The translations under genes were made by a program, and so were the position numbers. A DNA stretch of 64,000 bases from an uncultured Bacteroidota bacterium (lineage in GTDB: Bacteria; Bacteroidota; Bacteroidia; Flavobacteriales; Flavobacteriaceae). This document shows, in pieces, positions 54,393-64,000 of the stretch. The stretch covers positions 186,001 to 250,000 of the forward strand of contig CAJWUI010000001.1 of NCBI GenBank assembly GCA_913047695.1. Direction: 5' to 3'. Under the pieces are notes generated by a model, which saw only the letters and a list, made by a program, of their open reading frames with translations, did not search any database and was not told the DNA's origin. Within the stretch, counting starts at the first letter, position 1. Each line of letters starts with the position of its first letter.

Positions 54393-57356
54393 ATGCAAAA
54401 CAATTCGTTGGTAAGAGTATTCGGTATTTTATTTGCCCTTGTAAGTATCTACCAACTCTCTTTTACATTTATTACGAGCAGTATTGAGGAAAAAGCTGAA
54501 ACCTTTTCTAAAGAACAGGTTTCGGAAAGCACTCCTAACTATCTTGAATTACGTGATCAAAAGGCTATATCATATTTAGACTCAATTGGTAATAATCCTA
54601 TTTATGGATTTACAAGTTATAATGACGCTAAAGAAAAGGAATTAAATAAAGGTTTAGATCTAAAAGGCGGTATTAATGTTATACTACAAATATCCATAAG
54701 AGATATCCTTAATGGTTTAGCTGAAAATTCAAAAGATCCAGTTTTTAATAAGGCATTAGATGAAGCAGATATTTTACAAAAATCTTCTGATGAACCCTAT
54801 GTTGAGTCTTTTTTTAAATCTTTCGAATTAGTTAAAGGTGATTCGAAATTAGCATCACCTAACATGTTTGCCAATCGTACACTTAGTGATGAGATCAATT
54901 TTGAAATGAATGATCAAGAAACCAAGACTGTCATCAGGAAAAAAATTGACGAATCAATTGTTTCAGCTTTTGAAGTTTTAAGAAAAAGAATCGATAAGTT
55001 TGGTGTAACTCAGCCAAATATTCAAAGGCTTGGAAGTACAGGACGTATTCTAGTAGAATTACCTGGGGTAAAGGATGTAGATAGAGTACAATATCTTCTT
55101 CAAAGTACTGCTCAACTTGAATTTTGGGAAACCTATAAAAACGATCAATTAGTTAATTTTTTAATAGAAGCTAATAACTTGTTAGCTAAACAGATAAACA
55201 TTAAGGAACCTAGAAAGGATGGTTCTGAAAGTACCGAAACTTCAGAGATTGACGAACTCCTTGCAGATGTTGCTGCTCAGGACACTATTGCGTCTTCTAT
55301 TAATCCAATTTTAGATAAAGTTGTAGGTCAGGGATTCCAAGGTGGACCTGTTCTAGCTCAATTTTCTACAAGAGACAGAGACATTGTAACAAGCTATCTC
55401 GACAAACCTGAGGTAAGAAGACTTTTACCACAAGAATATCGTTACACGCGATTTGTTTGGGGGAAGCCTCAACAGGATAGTGATGTTATTGAGCTTTTTG
55501 CCCTAAAATCTAATCGATCTAATTCTGCACCGCTCAGTGGAGGTGTAGTAGTAGATGCTCTTCAAACTTTTGATCAATTAGGCAATCCTGCAGTATCCAT
55601 GCAAATGGATTCAAGAGGAGCTCGGATATGGGAAAATATGACAGGAAAGGCATACAATCAGGGAAGTAACATTGCAATAGTTTTAGATGAGATTGTATAT
55701 TCTGCCCCTGGAGTTTCAAATGGAGCAATATCAGGTGGACGATCGGAAATTACGGGAAATTTCACATTAAATGAAGCTACAGATCTGGCAAATGTTTTAA
55801 GAGCTGGAAAGCTGCCTGCCTCAGCAAATATAATTCAGTCTGAAATCGTTGGGCCCTCGCTTGGAAAAGAGGCAGTTCAAGCAGGTATTTATTCGTTTCT
55901 AATTGCATTAATAATTGTTCTTATATGGATGGTTATTTATTATGGAAGCTCTGGAATTTTTGCTGACATAGCTTTACTCCTTAATATACTTCTCATTTTT
56001 GGAATATTAGCCGGTCTAGGAGCAGTACTAACTTTACCAGGAATTGCAGGTATAGTTCTTACTATAGGTATATCTGTAGATGCAAATGTGTTAATTTTTG
56101 AAAGAGTAAGAGAAGAACTAGATAAAGGAAAGGGTATTCGTAAATCAATTTCAGATGGTTTTAACAATGCCCTATCTTCAATATTAGATGCAAATATTAC
56201 AACTGGCTTAACAGCACTAATTTTATTTATTTTTGGTACAGGGCCCATCAAGGGTTTCGCAACAACACTTCTTATAGGGATTGGAACTTCATTATTCACA
56301 GCAATTTTTATAACAAGAATTCTTGTAGATTCAAGAAATGATAAAGGCAAGAGGATATCATTTTCTACAAAATTGACAAAGGGTTTTTTATCTAAAATAA
56401 ATATCTCATTTTTAAAAAGAAGAAAAATAGCCTATATCTGTTCTTCTGTGCTGATTTTTATCAGCTTATTTTCACTTGTTAAAAATGGTTTAAATCAAGG
56501 GGTTGATTTTGTAGGTGGAAGATCTTACACAGTAAGATTTGATCAACCCGTAAATCCTACAGAAATTAACTCTATACTAAATAATACCTTTGGAAGCGCA
56601 GAGGTAAAAACTTTTGGAGAAGAAAATCAGCTTAAAATTACAACTAAATATAAAGTAGATAACGAAGGTGTAACCATTGATGAAGAAATTCAAAATATGC
56701 TTTTTAAGGCTTTGATATCATTTTTACCTCAAAATATATCTTATGACGAATTCGTTAAAGGTAGTTCTGAAAAAAATATTGGAATAATGTCTTCAATAAA
56801 GGTTGGACCGACAATAGCAGATGATATAAAAAATAATTCATTTTTAGCAATTATAGGCTCATTAGTAGTTGTATTTCTATATATTTTAATCAGATTCCGA
56901 AAATGGCAATTTTCTTTGGGAGCAGTTGCAGCAGTTTTTCACGATGTATTAATTGTTCTAGGGATTTTTTCTATGACATATACTTTCATGCCTTTCAACA
57001 TGGAAATTAACCAAGCATTCATTGCAGCCGTGTTAACTGTAATTGGCTATTCACTTAACGATACGGTTGTGGTTTTTGACAGAATAAGGGAATTTTTAGT
57101 TGAAAAAAGTAAATCAAGCTTTGATTTCACTGTAAATAGCGCACTAAATAGTACGCTAAGTAGAACCCTAAACACATCTTTAACCACATTACTAGTTTTA
57201 ATTGCTATTTTTATTTTTGGAGGAGAATCTATAAGGGGATTTATGTTTGCGCTAATTATAGGTGTTATTGTTGGGACATACTCTTCTGTTTTTATTGCGA
57301 CACCGGTTATGTTTGATACTCAAAATAAAAGAATGCTAGATAAGGAAAACAAATAG
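54393..57356 (+). CDS. secDF: Fused protein translocase subunit SecDF
   Basis: Uses the proton gradient to pull secreted proteins through SecYEG. The 987-residue protein fuses SecD (about 1-650) and SecF (about 660-987), giving 12 membrane segments. SecD has the D1 motif DLKGGINVILQ (about 90-100) after the first helix, a large periplasmic P1 domain and GISVDANVLIFERVREEL (about 562). SecF has GVDFVGGRSYTVRF (about 706) and IGYSLNDTVVVFDRIREF (about 884). The SecDF fusion is the usual form in Bacteroidota. It converges on lgt. Confidence 0.97.
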   Translation: MQNNSLVRVFGILFALVSIYQLSFTFITSSIEEKAETFSKEQVSESTPNYLELRDQKAISYLDSIGNNPIYGFTSYNDAKEKELNKGLDLKGGINVILQISIRDILNGLAENSKDPVFNKALDEADILQKSSDEPYVESFFKSFELVKGDSKLASPNMFANRTLSDEINFEMNDQETKTVIRKKIDESIVSAFEVLRKRIDKFGVTQPNIQRLGSTGRILVELPGVKDVDRVQYLLQSTAQLEFWETYKNDQLVNFLIEANNLLAKQINIKEPRKDGSESTETSEIDELLADVAAQDTIASSINPILDKVVGQGFQGGPVLAQFSTRDRDIVTSYLDKPEVRRLLPQEYRYTRFVWGKPQQDSDVIELFALKSNRSNSAPLSGGVVVDALQTFDQLGNPAVSMQMDSRGARIWENMTGKAYNQGSNIAIVLDEIVYSAPGVSNGAISGGRSEITGNFTLNEATDLANVLRAGKLPASANIIQSEIVGPSLGKEAVQAGIYSFLIALIIVLIWMVIYYGSSGIFADIALLLNILLIFGILAGLGAVLTLPGIAGIVLTIGISVDANVLIFERVREELDKGKGIRKSISDGFNNALSSILDANITTGLTALILFIFGTGPIKGFATTLLIGIGTSLFTAIFITRILVDSRNDKGKRISFSTKLTKGFLSKINISFLKRRKIAYICSSVLIFISLFSLVKNGLNQGVDFVGGRSYTVRFDQPVNPTEINSILNNTFGSAEVKTFGEENQLKITTKYKVDNEGVTIDEEIQNMLFKALISFLPQNISYDEFVKGSSEKNIGIMSSIKVGPTIADDIKNNSFLAIIGSLVVVFLYILIRFRKWQFSLGAVAAVFHDVLIVLGIFSMTYTFMPFNMEINQAFIAAVLTVIGYSLNDTVVVFDRIREFLVEKSKSSFDFTVNSALNSTLSRTLNTSLTTLLVLIAIFIFGGESIRGFMFALIIGVIVGTYSSVFIATPVMFDTQNKRMLDKENK

Positions 57357-57408
57357 TTTTAAAACCTAAGTTTTTAATCTGGCTAAATTTTTACACCCCA
57401 AAACGTGT

Positions 57409-58236
57409 TTACTGTTTTATTATCTTTGGTTGTCTAAAAATTAAGTAAAAACCAAAAAGAATCAAAGGGATACTAAGCCATTGACCTGTCGAAAGTAAAC
57501 CCAGTATATCTTCTAAACCTCCTTGACTTTCCTTTAGATATTCTAAAACAAATCGTATAGTAAACATACCAACAAAAAATGATCCAATAAGATATCCCTG
57601 TCTATCTTTTTTATCAGATTTGTATGTTTTCCTTAAAAACAAAAATAAAAAAAGGTAACAAATTGATTCATAAATTTGGGCAGGATGCCTTGGAAGAGTC
57701 TCCCCTCTATTTAGAAATACCACTCCGAAATCTGTATTACTATATTTCCCTACGATTTCTGAATTAAAAAAGTTTCCTAAGCGGACTAAACATGCACCAA
57801 GGCAAACGGGTATGGTAATTCTATCTAATAACCAGAGTAAAGAACGCTTTTTAAATTTCATCTGATAAATATATAGACCAATTAGACTACCTATGACAGC
57901 TCCGTGACTAGCAAGTCCTCTAAATCCAGAGAATTTAAAACCATCTGGTGTTTCTTTTATGGGTAATAAAATTTCAAGTAGGTGATCTTTGTAATAGTCC
58001 CAACTATAAAAGAAAACATCACCAAGTCTTGCACCTAAAAGAATTGATAGTACCATATAAACAAATAGTGATTCCAAGTATTCTTCAGATACATTTTCAT
58101 TTGAGAAGATTTTTTTCATTATGTAATAGCCAAGGCTAAAGGCTATTATAAACATTAAACTGTAGTAATGTATACCAAAGTCCCCAATTTTAAAAAGTGT
58201 TTCACTTGGTGCCCATTCAATTTTTATTAGATGCAT
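57409..58236 (-). CDS. lgt: Prolipoprotein diacylglyceryl transferase
   Basis: First enzyme of lipoprotein maturation: moves diacylglycerol from phosphatidylglycerol to the lipobox cysteine. The 275-residue inner-membrane protein has about seven helices and the family's conserved segments HYYSLMFIIAF, RGLASHGAVIGSLIG and the signature CLVRLGNFFNSEIVG. It serves the many lipoproteins of this window (GH95, DctP, DUF4249, amidohydrolase). It lies 55 bases after yidD in the order folE-cysS-yidD-lgt. Confidence 0.97.
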   Translation of the reverse strand: MHLIKIEWAPSETLFKIGDFGIHYYSLMFIIAFSLGYYIMKKIFSNENVSEEYLESLFVYMVLSILLGARLGDVFFYSWDYYKDHLLEILLPIKETPDGFKFSGFRGLASHGAVIGSLIGLYIYQMKFKKRSLLWLLDRITIPVCLGACLVRLGNFFNSEIVGKYSNTDFGVVFLNRGETLPRHPAQIYESICYLFLFLFLRKTYKSDKKDRQGYLIGSFFVGMFTIRFVLEYLKESQGGLEDILGLLSTGQWLSIPLILFGFYLIFRQPKIIKQ

Positions 58237-58291
58237 AATAAATTATTAAGTAGTAAATTTAGTTAAATCCATAGTCAATCTTGATAAATGA

Positions 58292-58516
58292 TTAAGGAAT
58301 TGGATCATAGCCTGAACCTCCCCAAGGATGGCAATTTACTATTCTTTTAATTGATAAATAAACTCCTTTTATAAGACCATATTTTTTTAGCGATTGTATA
58401 GCATACTCTGAGCAAGTTGGTGAAAATCTACAAGTTGGCGGAAATAAAGGGGAAATAATATTTTGGTAGATTTTAACTAGAAAAAAAGCAGGTAAAATAA
58501 GAATTTTTTTAAGCAT
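58292..58516 (-). CDS. yidD: Membrane protein insertion efficiency factor YidD
   Basis: A 74-residue protein with a single N-terminal hydrophobic segment and the full YidD signature: [23 protein letters not shown] (in two parts) and [14 protein letters not shown]. It assists YidC-dependent membrane insertion. It sits seven bases after cysS and before lgt, and not in the classical rnpA-yidC context. Confidence 0.96.
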   Translation of the reverse strand: MLKKILILPAFFLVKIYQNIISPLFPPTCRFSPTCSEYAIQSLKKYGLIKGVYLSIKRIVNCHPWGGSGYDPIP

Positions 58517-58523
58517 TTTATGG

Positions 58524-60002
58524 CTAATTTATTTTATAGTTTGTTCCATTTTCAGTATCACTTAATTCAATTTTTAATTCGATTAATGATTTTCTTATGA
58601 AATCCGAAATTTCAAAGTCTTTCTTATCTCTTGCTTTATTTCTGACTTCTACTAGTAAATCCAGAATTTCTTTATTTTTCTCAAACTTAGTATGATTTAT
58701 AGAGGGCTTTGAAATCCTAAAACCTAAAACGTTATGAATGAAATCGTAAATAGATTTTTTAAGAGTCTCTAAATCTGAAACGCTAATACTTTTCTTTTTA
58801 TTTCTTACAGAATTTATAAATTTTACTGCATCAAATAGATGCCCTATTAATAATGGACTATTAAAATCATCATTCATCGATGAATAGCATTTTTCTCTCC
58901 ATGATAAAATATCAAAATTTGTAGTTTTCGATGACGGGGTTATTTTTTCGATTGTGTCTAAAGCACTCAGAAGACGATTATAGCCCTTTTCAGATGCTTC
59001 TAATGCTTCTTCACTTATATCTACTATACTTCTGTAGTGAGCTTGCAACATAAAGAATTTAATTACCATTGGTGAAAATGCTTTTTTAAAAAAAGTATTT
59101 TTTCCATTAAATATTTCATCTGGTAAAATATTATTACCAGTCGATTTAGCCATTTTTTTACCATTAAGAGTAAGCATGTTTGTATGTAACCAGTAATTTA
59201 CTGGTGACTCTTTTTCAATTCCTTCCGCTTGTGCTATTTCGCACTCGTGATGAGGGAATTTAAGGTCCATACCACCTCCGTGGATATCAAATTTTGTACC
59301 TAAATATTTTATACTCATAGCTGTACACTCTAGATGCCACCCAGGAAATCCGTCACTCCAAGGTGAAGGCCACCTCATAATATGAATTGGTTCAGCCTTT
59401 TTCCATAATGCAAAATCTTGGGGATTCTTCTTATCACTTTGACCATCTAAGGCACGCGAGTTATGGATAAGTTCATCAATATTTCTACCACTTAGTTTAC
59501 CATAAGGGGTATCTTTATTAAATCTTTTTACATCAAAATACACTGATCCGTTTATCTCGTATGCATAGTCTTTTTTAACAAGTTTTTTGATTAATTCAAT
59601 TTGTTCTAAAATATGTCCACTTGCAGTTGGTTCAATACTTGGAGATAGAGTATTAAATAACCTCATTATTCTTCTGAAATCCAAAGTGTATCGTTGAACA
59701 ATTTCCATTGGTTCAATTGATTCTAGGCGAGCTCTTTTTGAAATCCTATCTTCACCATCGTCAGAATCATTTTCTAAATGACCTACATCAGTTATATTTC
59801 TAACATATCTAACTTTATAACCTAAATGTATGAGGTAACGATATATTAAATCAAATGATATGAATGTTCTGCAATTACCCAGATGAACATTACTGTAAAC
59901 AGTCGGCCCACAAACATACATACCAACGTGTTTGGGTAAAATAGACTTGAATACTTCTTTTTTTCCACTTAAAGAATTATATACCTGAAGTAAATTACTC
60001 AT
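58524..60002 (-). CDS. cysS: Cysteinyl-tRNA synthetase
   Basis: Class I synthetase of 492 residues. The zinc/adenylate start is [20 protein letters not shown] (in part), where HLGN is the HIGH motif and the Cys of CGPT the first zinc ligand. [11 protein letters not shown] and [13 protein letters not shown] provide the remaining zinc ligands. KMAKSTGN (about 273) replaces KMSKS. The C-terminal helical domain and anticodon end are present, so the gene is complete. Its start overlaps the folE stop by eight bases, indicating coupling. Confidence 0.98.
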   Translation of the reverse strand: MSNLLQVYNSLSGKKEVFKSILPKHVGMYVCGPTVYSNVHLGNCRTFISFDLIYRYLIHLGYKVRYVRNITDVGHLENDSDDGEDRISKRARLESIEPMEIVQRYTLDFRRIMRLFNTLSPSIEPTASGHILEQIELIKKLVKKDYAYEINGSVYFDVKRFNKDTPYGKLSGRNIDELIHNSRALDGQSDKKNPQDFALWKKAEPIHIMRWPSPWSDGFPGWHLECTAMSIKYLGTKFDIHGGGMDLKFPHHECEIAQAEGIEKESPVNYWLHTNMLTLNGKKMAKSTGNNILPDEIFNGKNTFFKKAFSPMVIKFFMLQAHYRSIVDISEEALEASEKGYNRLLSALDTIEKITPSSKTTNFDILSWREKCYSSMNDDFNSPLLIGHLFDAVKFINSVRNKKKSISVSDLETLKKSIYDFIHNVLGFRISKPSINHTKFEKNKEILDLLVEVRNKARDKKDFEISDFIRKSLIELKIELSDTENGTNYKIN

Positions 60003-60681
60003 TAAAATCAGTTTCGAGATTAATATAATCTAAAAACTCACGTTTTTTTTCTTTAATTTTAAAAACTCCGCCAAATTCACTTGTCACAGTGCTACTTAAA
60101 ATATCTCTAATCCCTCTTGAGTTTACACATAAATGTTTTGCATCTACAACACAAGCTACGTCTTTTGTTTTTAATACATTTTGCAGTTCTGTAACAATCT
60201 GTAATGTTAACCGTTCTTGTACTTGAGGGCGTCTGGCGTAATAATCAACAATTCTATTCATTTTTGAAAGTCCAACAACAGTTCCTTTAGAAATGTAAGC
60301 AATATGTGCTCTTCCAATAATTGGAAGTAAATGGTGCTCACATGTTGAGTAGACTATAACATTTTTCTCAACCAACATTTCTCCATATTTATATGAGTTG
60401 TTGAATGTTGACGATTTAGGCTTTCTATCTGGATGCAACCCGCCAAAAATTTCTTTAACATATGCCTTGGCTACCCTTTTGGGTGTACCTTTTATGCTAT
60501 CGTCAGTTAAGTCCATTCCTAGTGTTTCAAGTATAGAGTGAACATGTTTTTGAATAATTAAAATTTTCTCTTCGTCGGTTTTTAAAAAAGCATCATCTCT
60601 AAGCGGTGTATTTACGTTTGAAGAAAAATGGTCTTCTGCAGAATCTTGTTGATTGTCAGGAATTATTTTTTCAATTTTCAT
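59995..60681 (-). CDS. folE: GTP cyclohydrolase I
   Basis: First step of folate (tetrahydropterin) synthesis: GTP to 7,8-dihydroneopterin triphosphate. The 228-residue protein has an N-terminal extension of about 30 residues, then [19 protein letters not shown] (in part). The zinc-site motif is STCEHHLLP (Cys114, His117), and the other ligand Cys is in [32 protein letters not shown] is the usual active-site helix. It has a -7 element 16 bases upstream and leads the folE-cysS-yidD-lgt unit. Confidence 0.97.
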   Translation of the reverse strand: MKIEKIIPDNQQDSAEDHFSSNVNTPLRDDAFLKTDEEKILIIQKHVHSILETLGMDLTDDSIKGTPKRVAKAYVKEIFGGLHPDRKPKSSTFNNSYKYGEMLVEKNVIVYSTCEHHLLPIIGRAHIAYISKGTVVGLSKMNRIVDYYARRPQVQERLTLQIVTELQNVLKTKDVACVVDAKHLCVNSRGIRDILSSTVTSEFGGVFKIKEKKREFLDYINLETDFNE

Positions 60682-60697
60682 AAGCCTAAAATAGCTA

Positions 60698-60705
60698 CAA
60701 ATATA
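60698..60705 (-). promoter_or_regulatory. -7 promoter element (TATATTTG) of folE
   Basis: A perfect TAnnTTTG on the minus strand, 16 bases before the ATG at 60681, giving a short leader. No TTG -33 at proper spacing. Confidence 0.5.
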
Positions 60706-60739
60706 CTGAATTTAAAAGGAAATGAGATTTTTAGTAAGT

Positions 60740-62251
60740 CTAGAATTTTATATTATAACTTAATGTAAGTTCTGTTAATTTATTTTCTAAATCATATTCG
60801 TCTGTCAATCCTGCCGAAAATAATTGCAGATTTTGATTTTGGGTTGACTGAACAAAAGACAAACTAAAATTACTTGATCCAAAATCAAATCCTATTCCAA
60901 AAGAAAATGAATTATCATTTTTAAAAATATTCTTTTTATTATTTGATCTTTGATAGTATCCTGCCCTAATGCTAAGATCTTCTATCCTATATTCACCTCC
61001 AAATTTAATTGTATTAATTGAAGTAAAAGCCTGTTGAAAATCAGAGGTTAATTCATTTAGATATGAGCTAATTGATTCGGAGTCTAATTTAATATTAGAT
61101 AGGTTTTGATTATTATATTCAACAGAAAGTAACCCTTTTTTATTTAAAATATATGCAAAACTTATACTCGACTTTGATGGAACTCTTAATTCATAAATAT
61201 CAAAAGAGTTAATAACATTTGGATCAACTATTTCTTTTATAGACAGTCCTTCGTCAAATCTAAAACTGCTTATTTTTTGTTTAGTCTCGTCAGTAATATT
61301 TATCCATTGCGGACTATCATAGCTCAGGCCTAATCTGAAATTTTCTAAGATAAGAATGCCACCAAGCTGAATGGATATGCCTCGACCAAAACTTAACAAA
61401 GAATTTTCAAAGTTCACGTTACTGACCCCTGAATTCAAATCATGTTCTTTTTCATAAAAATCCTGAAGATTACTGAATTCAATTTTGTGTTGATTGACAT
61501 TAAAGCCTAGATGTAAGAAATCTTTATATAGTCCACTAAAATTAAAGCTAGTTTTTCTATGATAGCCTTCATTTAATTGATTTAAAAGATGATTGAAATT
61601 ATCAGATTTTATATTTGACACATAAGTGATTTCGGAAGAATTATCTGTTAAAGGATCAATTATATAGGATTGATAACCCAGAAAGGCCTGTTGAGCGCCA
61701 AAACCTATTTCTTCACCTAGATAGCTGTAAATATCTGAAATGTTTTCATCACCGTATAACTGAATATCCTCAAGTGCAACCCCATCTGCATAATGAAGAA
61801 AATAATCTGATATACTCTTTTTTCCAGGTCCAACAATTGAGCTCCTTTGATCAAATGTTGTAACCCTATTTACACTTATTGAACCACTTATTTTTTTCCA
61901 TGGACTCTTTTCATTCGTATTATTAAAAACAAATACAGCACCAAATTGATCAAAATAAAAATCTTCACCTTGTAAAGTTCTTGGCTGGTCTGAATAAATT
62001 CCTTTCACATTTCTTGAACTATAATTTATTGAAGCTCCAATTTCGTTGTATAAAAAAACTGATGAGCCTGCGGGGTTATTAGCTATGGAGGATAAGTCAC
62101 CTCCTAAAGCACCAAAAGCACCTGCCATTGATTTATATCTTGCTGAACCATTCAGTGATGATAATGTTAAAAAATTTAAGTCATTTAAAGTTTGGGAGTT
62201 AACTGGATTAAAAAACAGTACACCAAGCCCTACATATAATAAGTTTCGCAT
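60740..62251 (-). CDS. OmpP1/FadL-like outer-membrane transport protein
   Basis: A 503-residue outer-membrane barrel with a signal peptide (about 1-19, ending PVNSQ). The N-terminal part carries the FadL/OmpP1 plug-like signature (SLNGSARYKSMAGAFGALGGDLSSIANNPAGSS, here given in pieces: SARYKSMAGAFGALGGD and IANNPAGSS). Alternating strands then end in an aromatic C-terminal strand (TELTLSYNIKF). Family members move hydrophobic compounds across the outer membrane. It is downstream of the Arg/Ser-rich lipoprotein gene by 18 bases, so it is probably co-transcribed with it. Confidence 0.87.
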   Translation of the reverse strand: MRNLLYVGLGVLFFNPVNSQTLNDLNFLTLSSLNGSARYKSMAGAFGALGGDLSSIANNPAGSSVFLYNEIGASINYSSRNVKGIYSDQPRTLQGEDFYFDQFGAVFVFNNTNEKSPWKKISGSISVNRVTTFDQRSSIVGPGKKSISDYFLHYADGVALEDIQLYGDENISDIYSYLGEEIGFGAQQAFLGYQSYIIDPLTDNSSEITYVSNIKSDNFNHLLNQLNEGYHRKTSFNFSGLYKDFLHLGFNVNQHKIEFSNLQDFYEKEHDLNSGVSNVNFENSLLSFGRGISIQLGGILILENFRLGLSYDSPQWINITDETKQKISSFRFDEGLSIKEIVDPNVINSFDIYELRVPSKSSISFAYILNKKGLLSVEYNNQNLSNIKLDSESISSYLNELTSDFQQAFTSINTIKFGGEYRIEDLSIRAGYYQRSNNKKNIFKNDNSFSFGIGFDFGSSNFSLSFVQSTQNQNLQLFSAGLTDEYDLENKLTELTLSYNIKF

Positions 62252-62269
62252 AAAAAGTATTTCAAATAT

Positions 62270-63670
62270 TTAATGCGTACTTCCCCTTCCCCCAGATGAA
62301 TTACTTCTTCCCGAAGAGGATCTATTAACGCCACCAGAATTAAATGTAGAATTACTTCTACTAGCATTGTAGGATCTGTTGTAAGAGCGATAATTAGTCG
62401 AATTTTGTGGTTTTACTGTATTGTTTCTTCTAACGTTATCATTTCGAATCCTTGTATTATTTCTATTACCTCTATAAGAGCCTTTTTGTATACGTGAGTA
62501 TGAGTATGAGGGACTCCGACTATAGTTATTGGTCTGACTACGAACTTCTTGAGGACTTCTCATAATAATAGAAGGAGTTCTATTTAAATTTCTTTCGACT
62601 AAACGATTTTCTGTTTGTAGTCTTCTTGAACCAACTGATCTTTGATTTGGTGTTTTTAAAATATTTCGATTATTCTGCGAGAGACTAGACGATCTATTTC
62701 TACTTATTGTATTATTGAAATTTCTGGAATTTCTTATTGAGTTATAAGTCAAATTACTTTTTATTCGACTTCTGTCATAACCTATAGATGAAATTCTTCC
62801 GATTGACCCGCTTCTTCTACCAAGATTGAATCTAGTAATTGTTTTTTCGATGTTTTTTTGTCTTGAATTTACTCTATCTGATCTATTAATTAATTGTGAA
62901 TTAGAATTTCTATTAGACCTCTCACCTCGACCAGAGCTAATTCTAGCTATTGTAGTTCTGTATGTACTCGATTCACCTCTTCTTCTGTTATTACCATAAT
63001 AATCATTAAATTGGTTATAGTTATAATATCTATTAAACCAATTATTTCTGCTTCCAAAACCAAATCCTAATCCGTATGGATTGTAGAAGCTGCCAAAGTA
63101 ATTGTATGGGTTATAAAACGTATCGTATCCTCTAAACCTCCAGAAGTCAGCATATCTCCCATAGGGACTCCACATCGGGAAATTTGACCAAGGACTTATA
63201 AATCCATTGAATCCAAATTGGAAGGGAGTGTTAAAGTAATTGTTCCAAAAGGGAGAATAATTAAATGCAAATCCAGATAGACCCCATAAATAATTTGGAT
63301 TATTATTGAACAAGATAACCTCAGTTTGTGATGGATTTTCTCCCCATGGTATTTGACTATTATTCAAGTCAGAATTTTTTTCATTGGGGTACTCATTTGA
63401 GCTATAGGAATCAATATCAGTAAAAAAAGTATTATTTCCATCTGAATTTAAGTATCCACTTTCGGCAGCATCTCTAAAATATTTTTCGTAGTAATCGCCA
63501 TTGTTAGCTGAATTATTTATATTATTTGCTCTACTATTTCTCGATCGATATATACCGTCACTATCATAGTAAGATGAGCCTTGAAAACTTCCACAGCCGC
63601 ATATAATTAAACTTGATACAAGTAATAAATGTTTTTTGCTAATTCCTGAAAATATTTGAAATGTTTTCAT
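62270..63670 (-). CDS. Low-complexity, Arg/Ser/Asn-rich lipoprotein, function unknown
   Basis: A 466-residue protein with a lipoprotein signal (LLLVSSLIICGC, lipid Cys about 26 or 28). Residues about 125-225 are dominated by Tyr, Phe, Trp, Asn and Gly (for example FGSFYNPYGLGFGFGSR). Residues about 230-466 are a strongly basic Arg/Ser/Asn-rich tail without Cys and with almost no hydrophobic core. The whole resembles an intrinsically disordered, possibly self-associating or polyanion-binding surface protein. I know no named family. Neighbouring FadL-like and proS genes are in the order often seen in flavobacteria, which suggests a conserved but undescribed envelope component. Confidence 0.8.
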   Translation of the reverse strand: MKTFQIFSGISKKHLLLVSSLIICGCGSFQGSSYYDSDGIYRSRNSRANNINNSANNGDYYEKYFRDAAESGYLNSDGNNTFFTDIDSYSSNEYPNEKNSDLNNSQIPWGENPSQTEVILFNNNPNYLWGLSGFAFNYSPFWNNYFNTPFQFGFNGFISPWSNFPMWSPYGRYADFWRFRGYDTFYNPYNYFGSFYNPYGLGFGFGSRNNWFNRYYNYNQFNDYYGNNRRRGESSTYRTTIARISSGRGERSNRNSNSQLINRSDRVNSRQKNIEKTITRFNLGRRSGSIGRISSIGYDRSRIKSNLTYNSIRNSRNFNNTISRNRSSSLSQNNRNILKTPNQRSVGSRRLQTENRLVERNLNRTPSIIMRSPQEVRSQTNNYSRSPSYSYSRIQKGSYRGNRNNTRIRNDNVRRNNTVKPQNSTNYRSYNRSYNASRSNSTFNSGGVNRSSSGRSNSSGGRGSTH

Positions 63671-63704
63671 AACGTTTCGTTTAAAATATTTGCTACAAAA
63701 GGTT

Positions 63705-63712
63705 TAATTTTG
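63705..63712 (+). promoter_or_regulatory. -7 promoter element (TAATTTTG) of proS
   Basis: Fits TAnnTTTG, 38 bases before the proS ATG in the 80-base divergent spacer. A TTG occurs at 63690 but only 12 bases away, too close for the standard -33. Confidence 0.4.
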
Positions 63713-63750
63713 TCATGTAATATAACTACACTTTCTTTAATTCAAATTCT

Positions 63751-64000
63751 ATGCCAAAAAAATTAACATCAAGAGATGAAGATTACTCAAAATGGTACAA
63801 TGAGATTGTAATTAAAGCCGACCTTGCCGAAAACTCAAGTGTTAGAGGGTGTATGGTTATTAAACCCTACGGCTATTCTATATGGGAAAAAATGCAGTTT
63901 GAGCTAGATCAAATGTTTAAAAAAACAGGTCATCAAAATGCTTACTTCCCTCTTTTCGTACCTAAAAGTTTATTTGAGGCAGAAGAAAAAAATGCTGAAG
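63751..64000 (+). CDS. proS: Prolyl-tRNA synthetase, N-terminal part (cut by window edge)
   Basis: From the ATG at 63751 an open frame of 83 residues runs to the window end: [60 protein letters not shown] and [14 protein letters not shown]. This is the start of the short, archaeal/eukaryote-like class II ProRS used by Bacteroidota. Motif 1 and the FP(L)F(V)P segment are visible. The catalytic motifs 2 and 3 lie outside the window. It is divergent from the Arg/Ser-rich lipoprotein gene. Confidence 0.95.
   Translation, partial: MPKKLTSRDEDYSKWYNEIVIKADLAENSSVRGCMVIKPYGYSIWEKMQFELDQMFKKTGHQNAYFPLFVPKSLFEAEEKNAE

Overview
The window looks like chromosomal DNA of a marine-type flavobacterium (Bacteroidota, Flavobacteriia). 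It is A+T-rich. Several gene starts carry the Bacteroidota -7 promoter element TAnnTTTG rather than a sigma-70 -10 box. The gene content is also characteristic: fused CcsBA and SecDF, DUF4249, DUF6503, DUF5117-type metalloprotease, Tat-exported Gfo/Idh/MocA oxidoreductases, DUF1080 proteins, and a tmRNA with a GENNYALAA tag. No genus can be named from this.

Layout. 1-13 kb: a partial DUF2520 Rossmann protein, cytochrome c synthase CcsBA, a small membrane protein, a TerB-like protein, a secreted zinc metalloprotease divergent from a ten-Asp-box VPS10-type protein, and a PLP decarboxylase-MscS pair. 13-25 kb: a uronate/inositol catabolic locus. One tight minus-strand operon runs DUF1080, Gfo/Idh/MocA, uxaC, TRAP dctP-dctQ-dctM. 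A divergent plus-strand operon runs Gfo/Idh/MocA, SDR mannonate/fructuronate oxidoreductase, uxuA, NIPSNAP. A myo-inositol oxygenase (MIOX) gene converges on its end. 25-35 kb: a DUF4249-thrombospondin-3 lipoprotein with its TonB-dependent receptor, a GH95 lipoprotein, a PfkB sugar kinase, DUF6503, another DUF1080 protein, and a membrane-anchored diheme cytochrome resembling TsdA. 35-41.5 kb: a GH29 fucosidase, a G+C-richer two-gene islet (SsuD-like monooxygenase plus sodium:solute symporter) and an S1 sulfatase. 41.5-64 kb: housekeeping genes, namely ssrA (tmRNA), ftsE, a TPR protein with an outer-membrane barrel, an amidohydrolase, asnB, gyrB, mdh, secDF, lgt, yidD, cysS, folE, a FadL-like porin, an Arg/Ser/Asn-rich lipoprotein and the start of proS.

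How the genes work together. In the 13-25 kb locus, MIOX converts myo-inositol to D-glucuronate, UxaC gives fructuronate, the SDR enzyme gives mannonate, and UxuA gives 2-keto-3-deoxygluconate (KDG). The TRAP transporter probably imports uronate. The Tat-exported oxidoreductases and the tandem DUF1080 protein sit in the same operons. They suggest periplasmic oxidative (3-keto) cleavage of a glucuronoside feeding this pathway. KDG kinase and aldolase are not visible here. The 28-41 kb genes point to scavenging of fucosylated, sulfated algal-type glycans and possibly sulfonates. No SusC/SusD pair is present.

I see no rRNA, ordinary tRNA, CRISPR array, transposase, phage gene or convincing origin. 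Intergenic gaps are short. The only longer non-protein stretch, 41410-42116, is filled mainly by the tmRNA.
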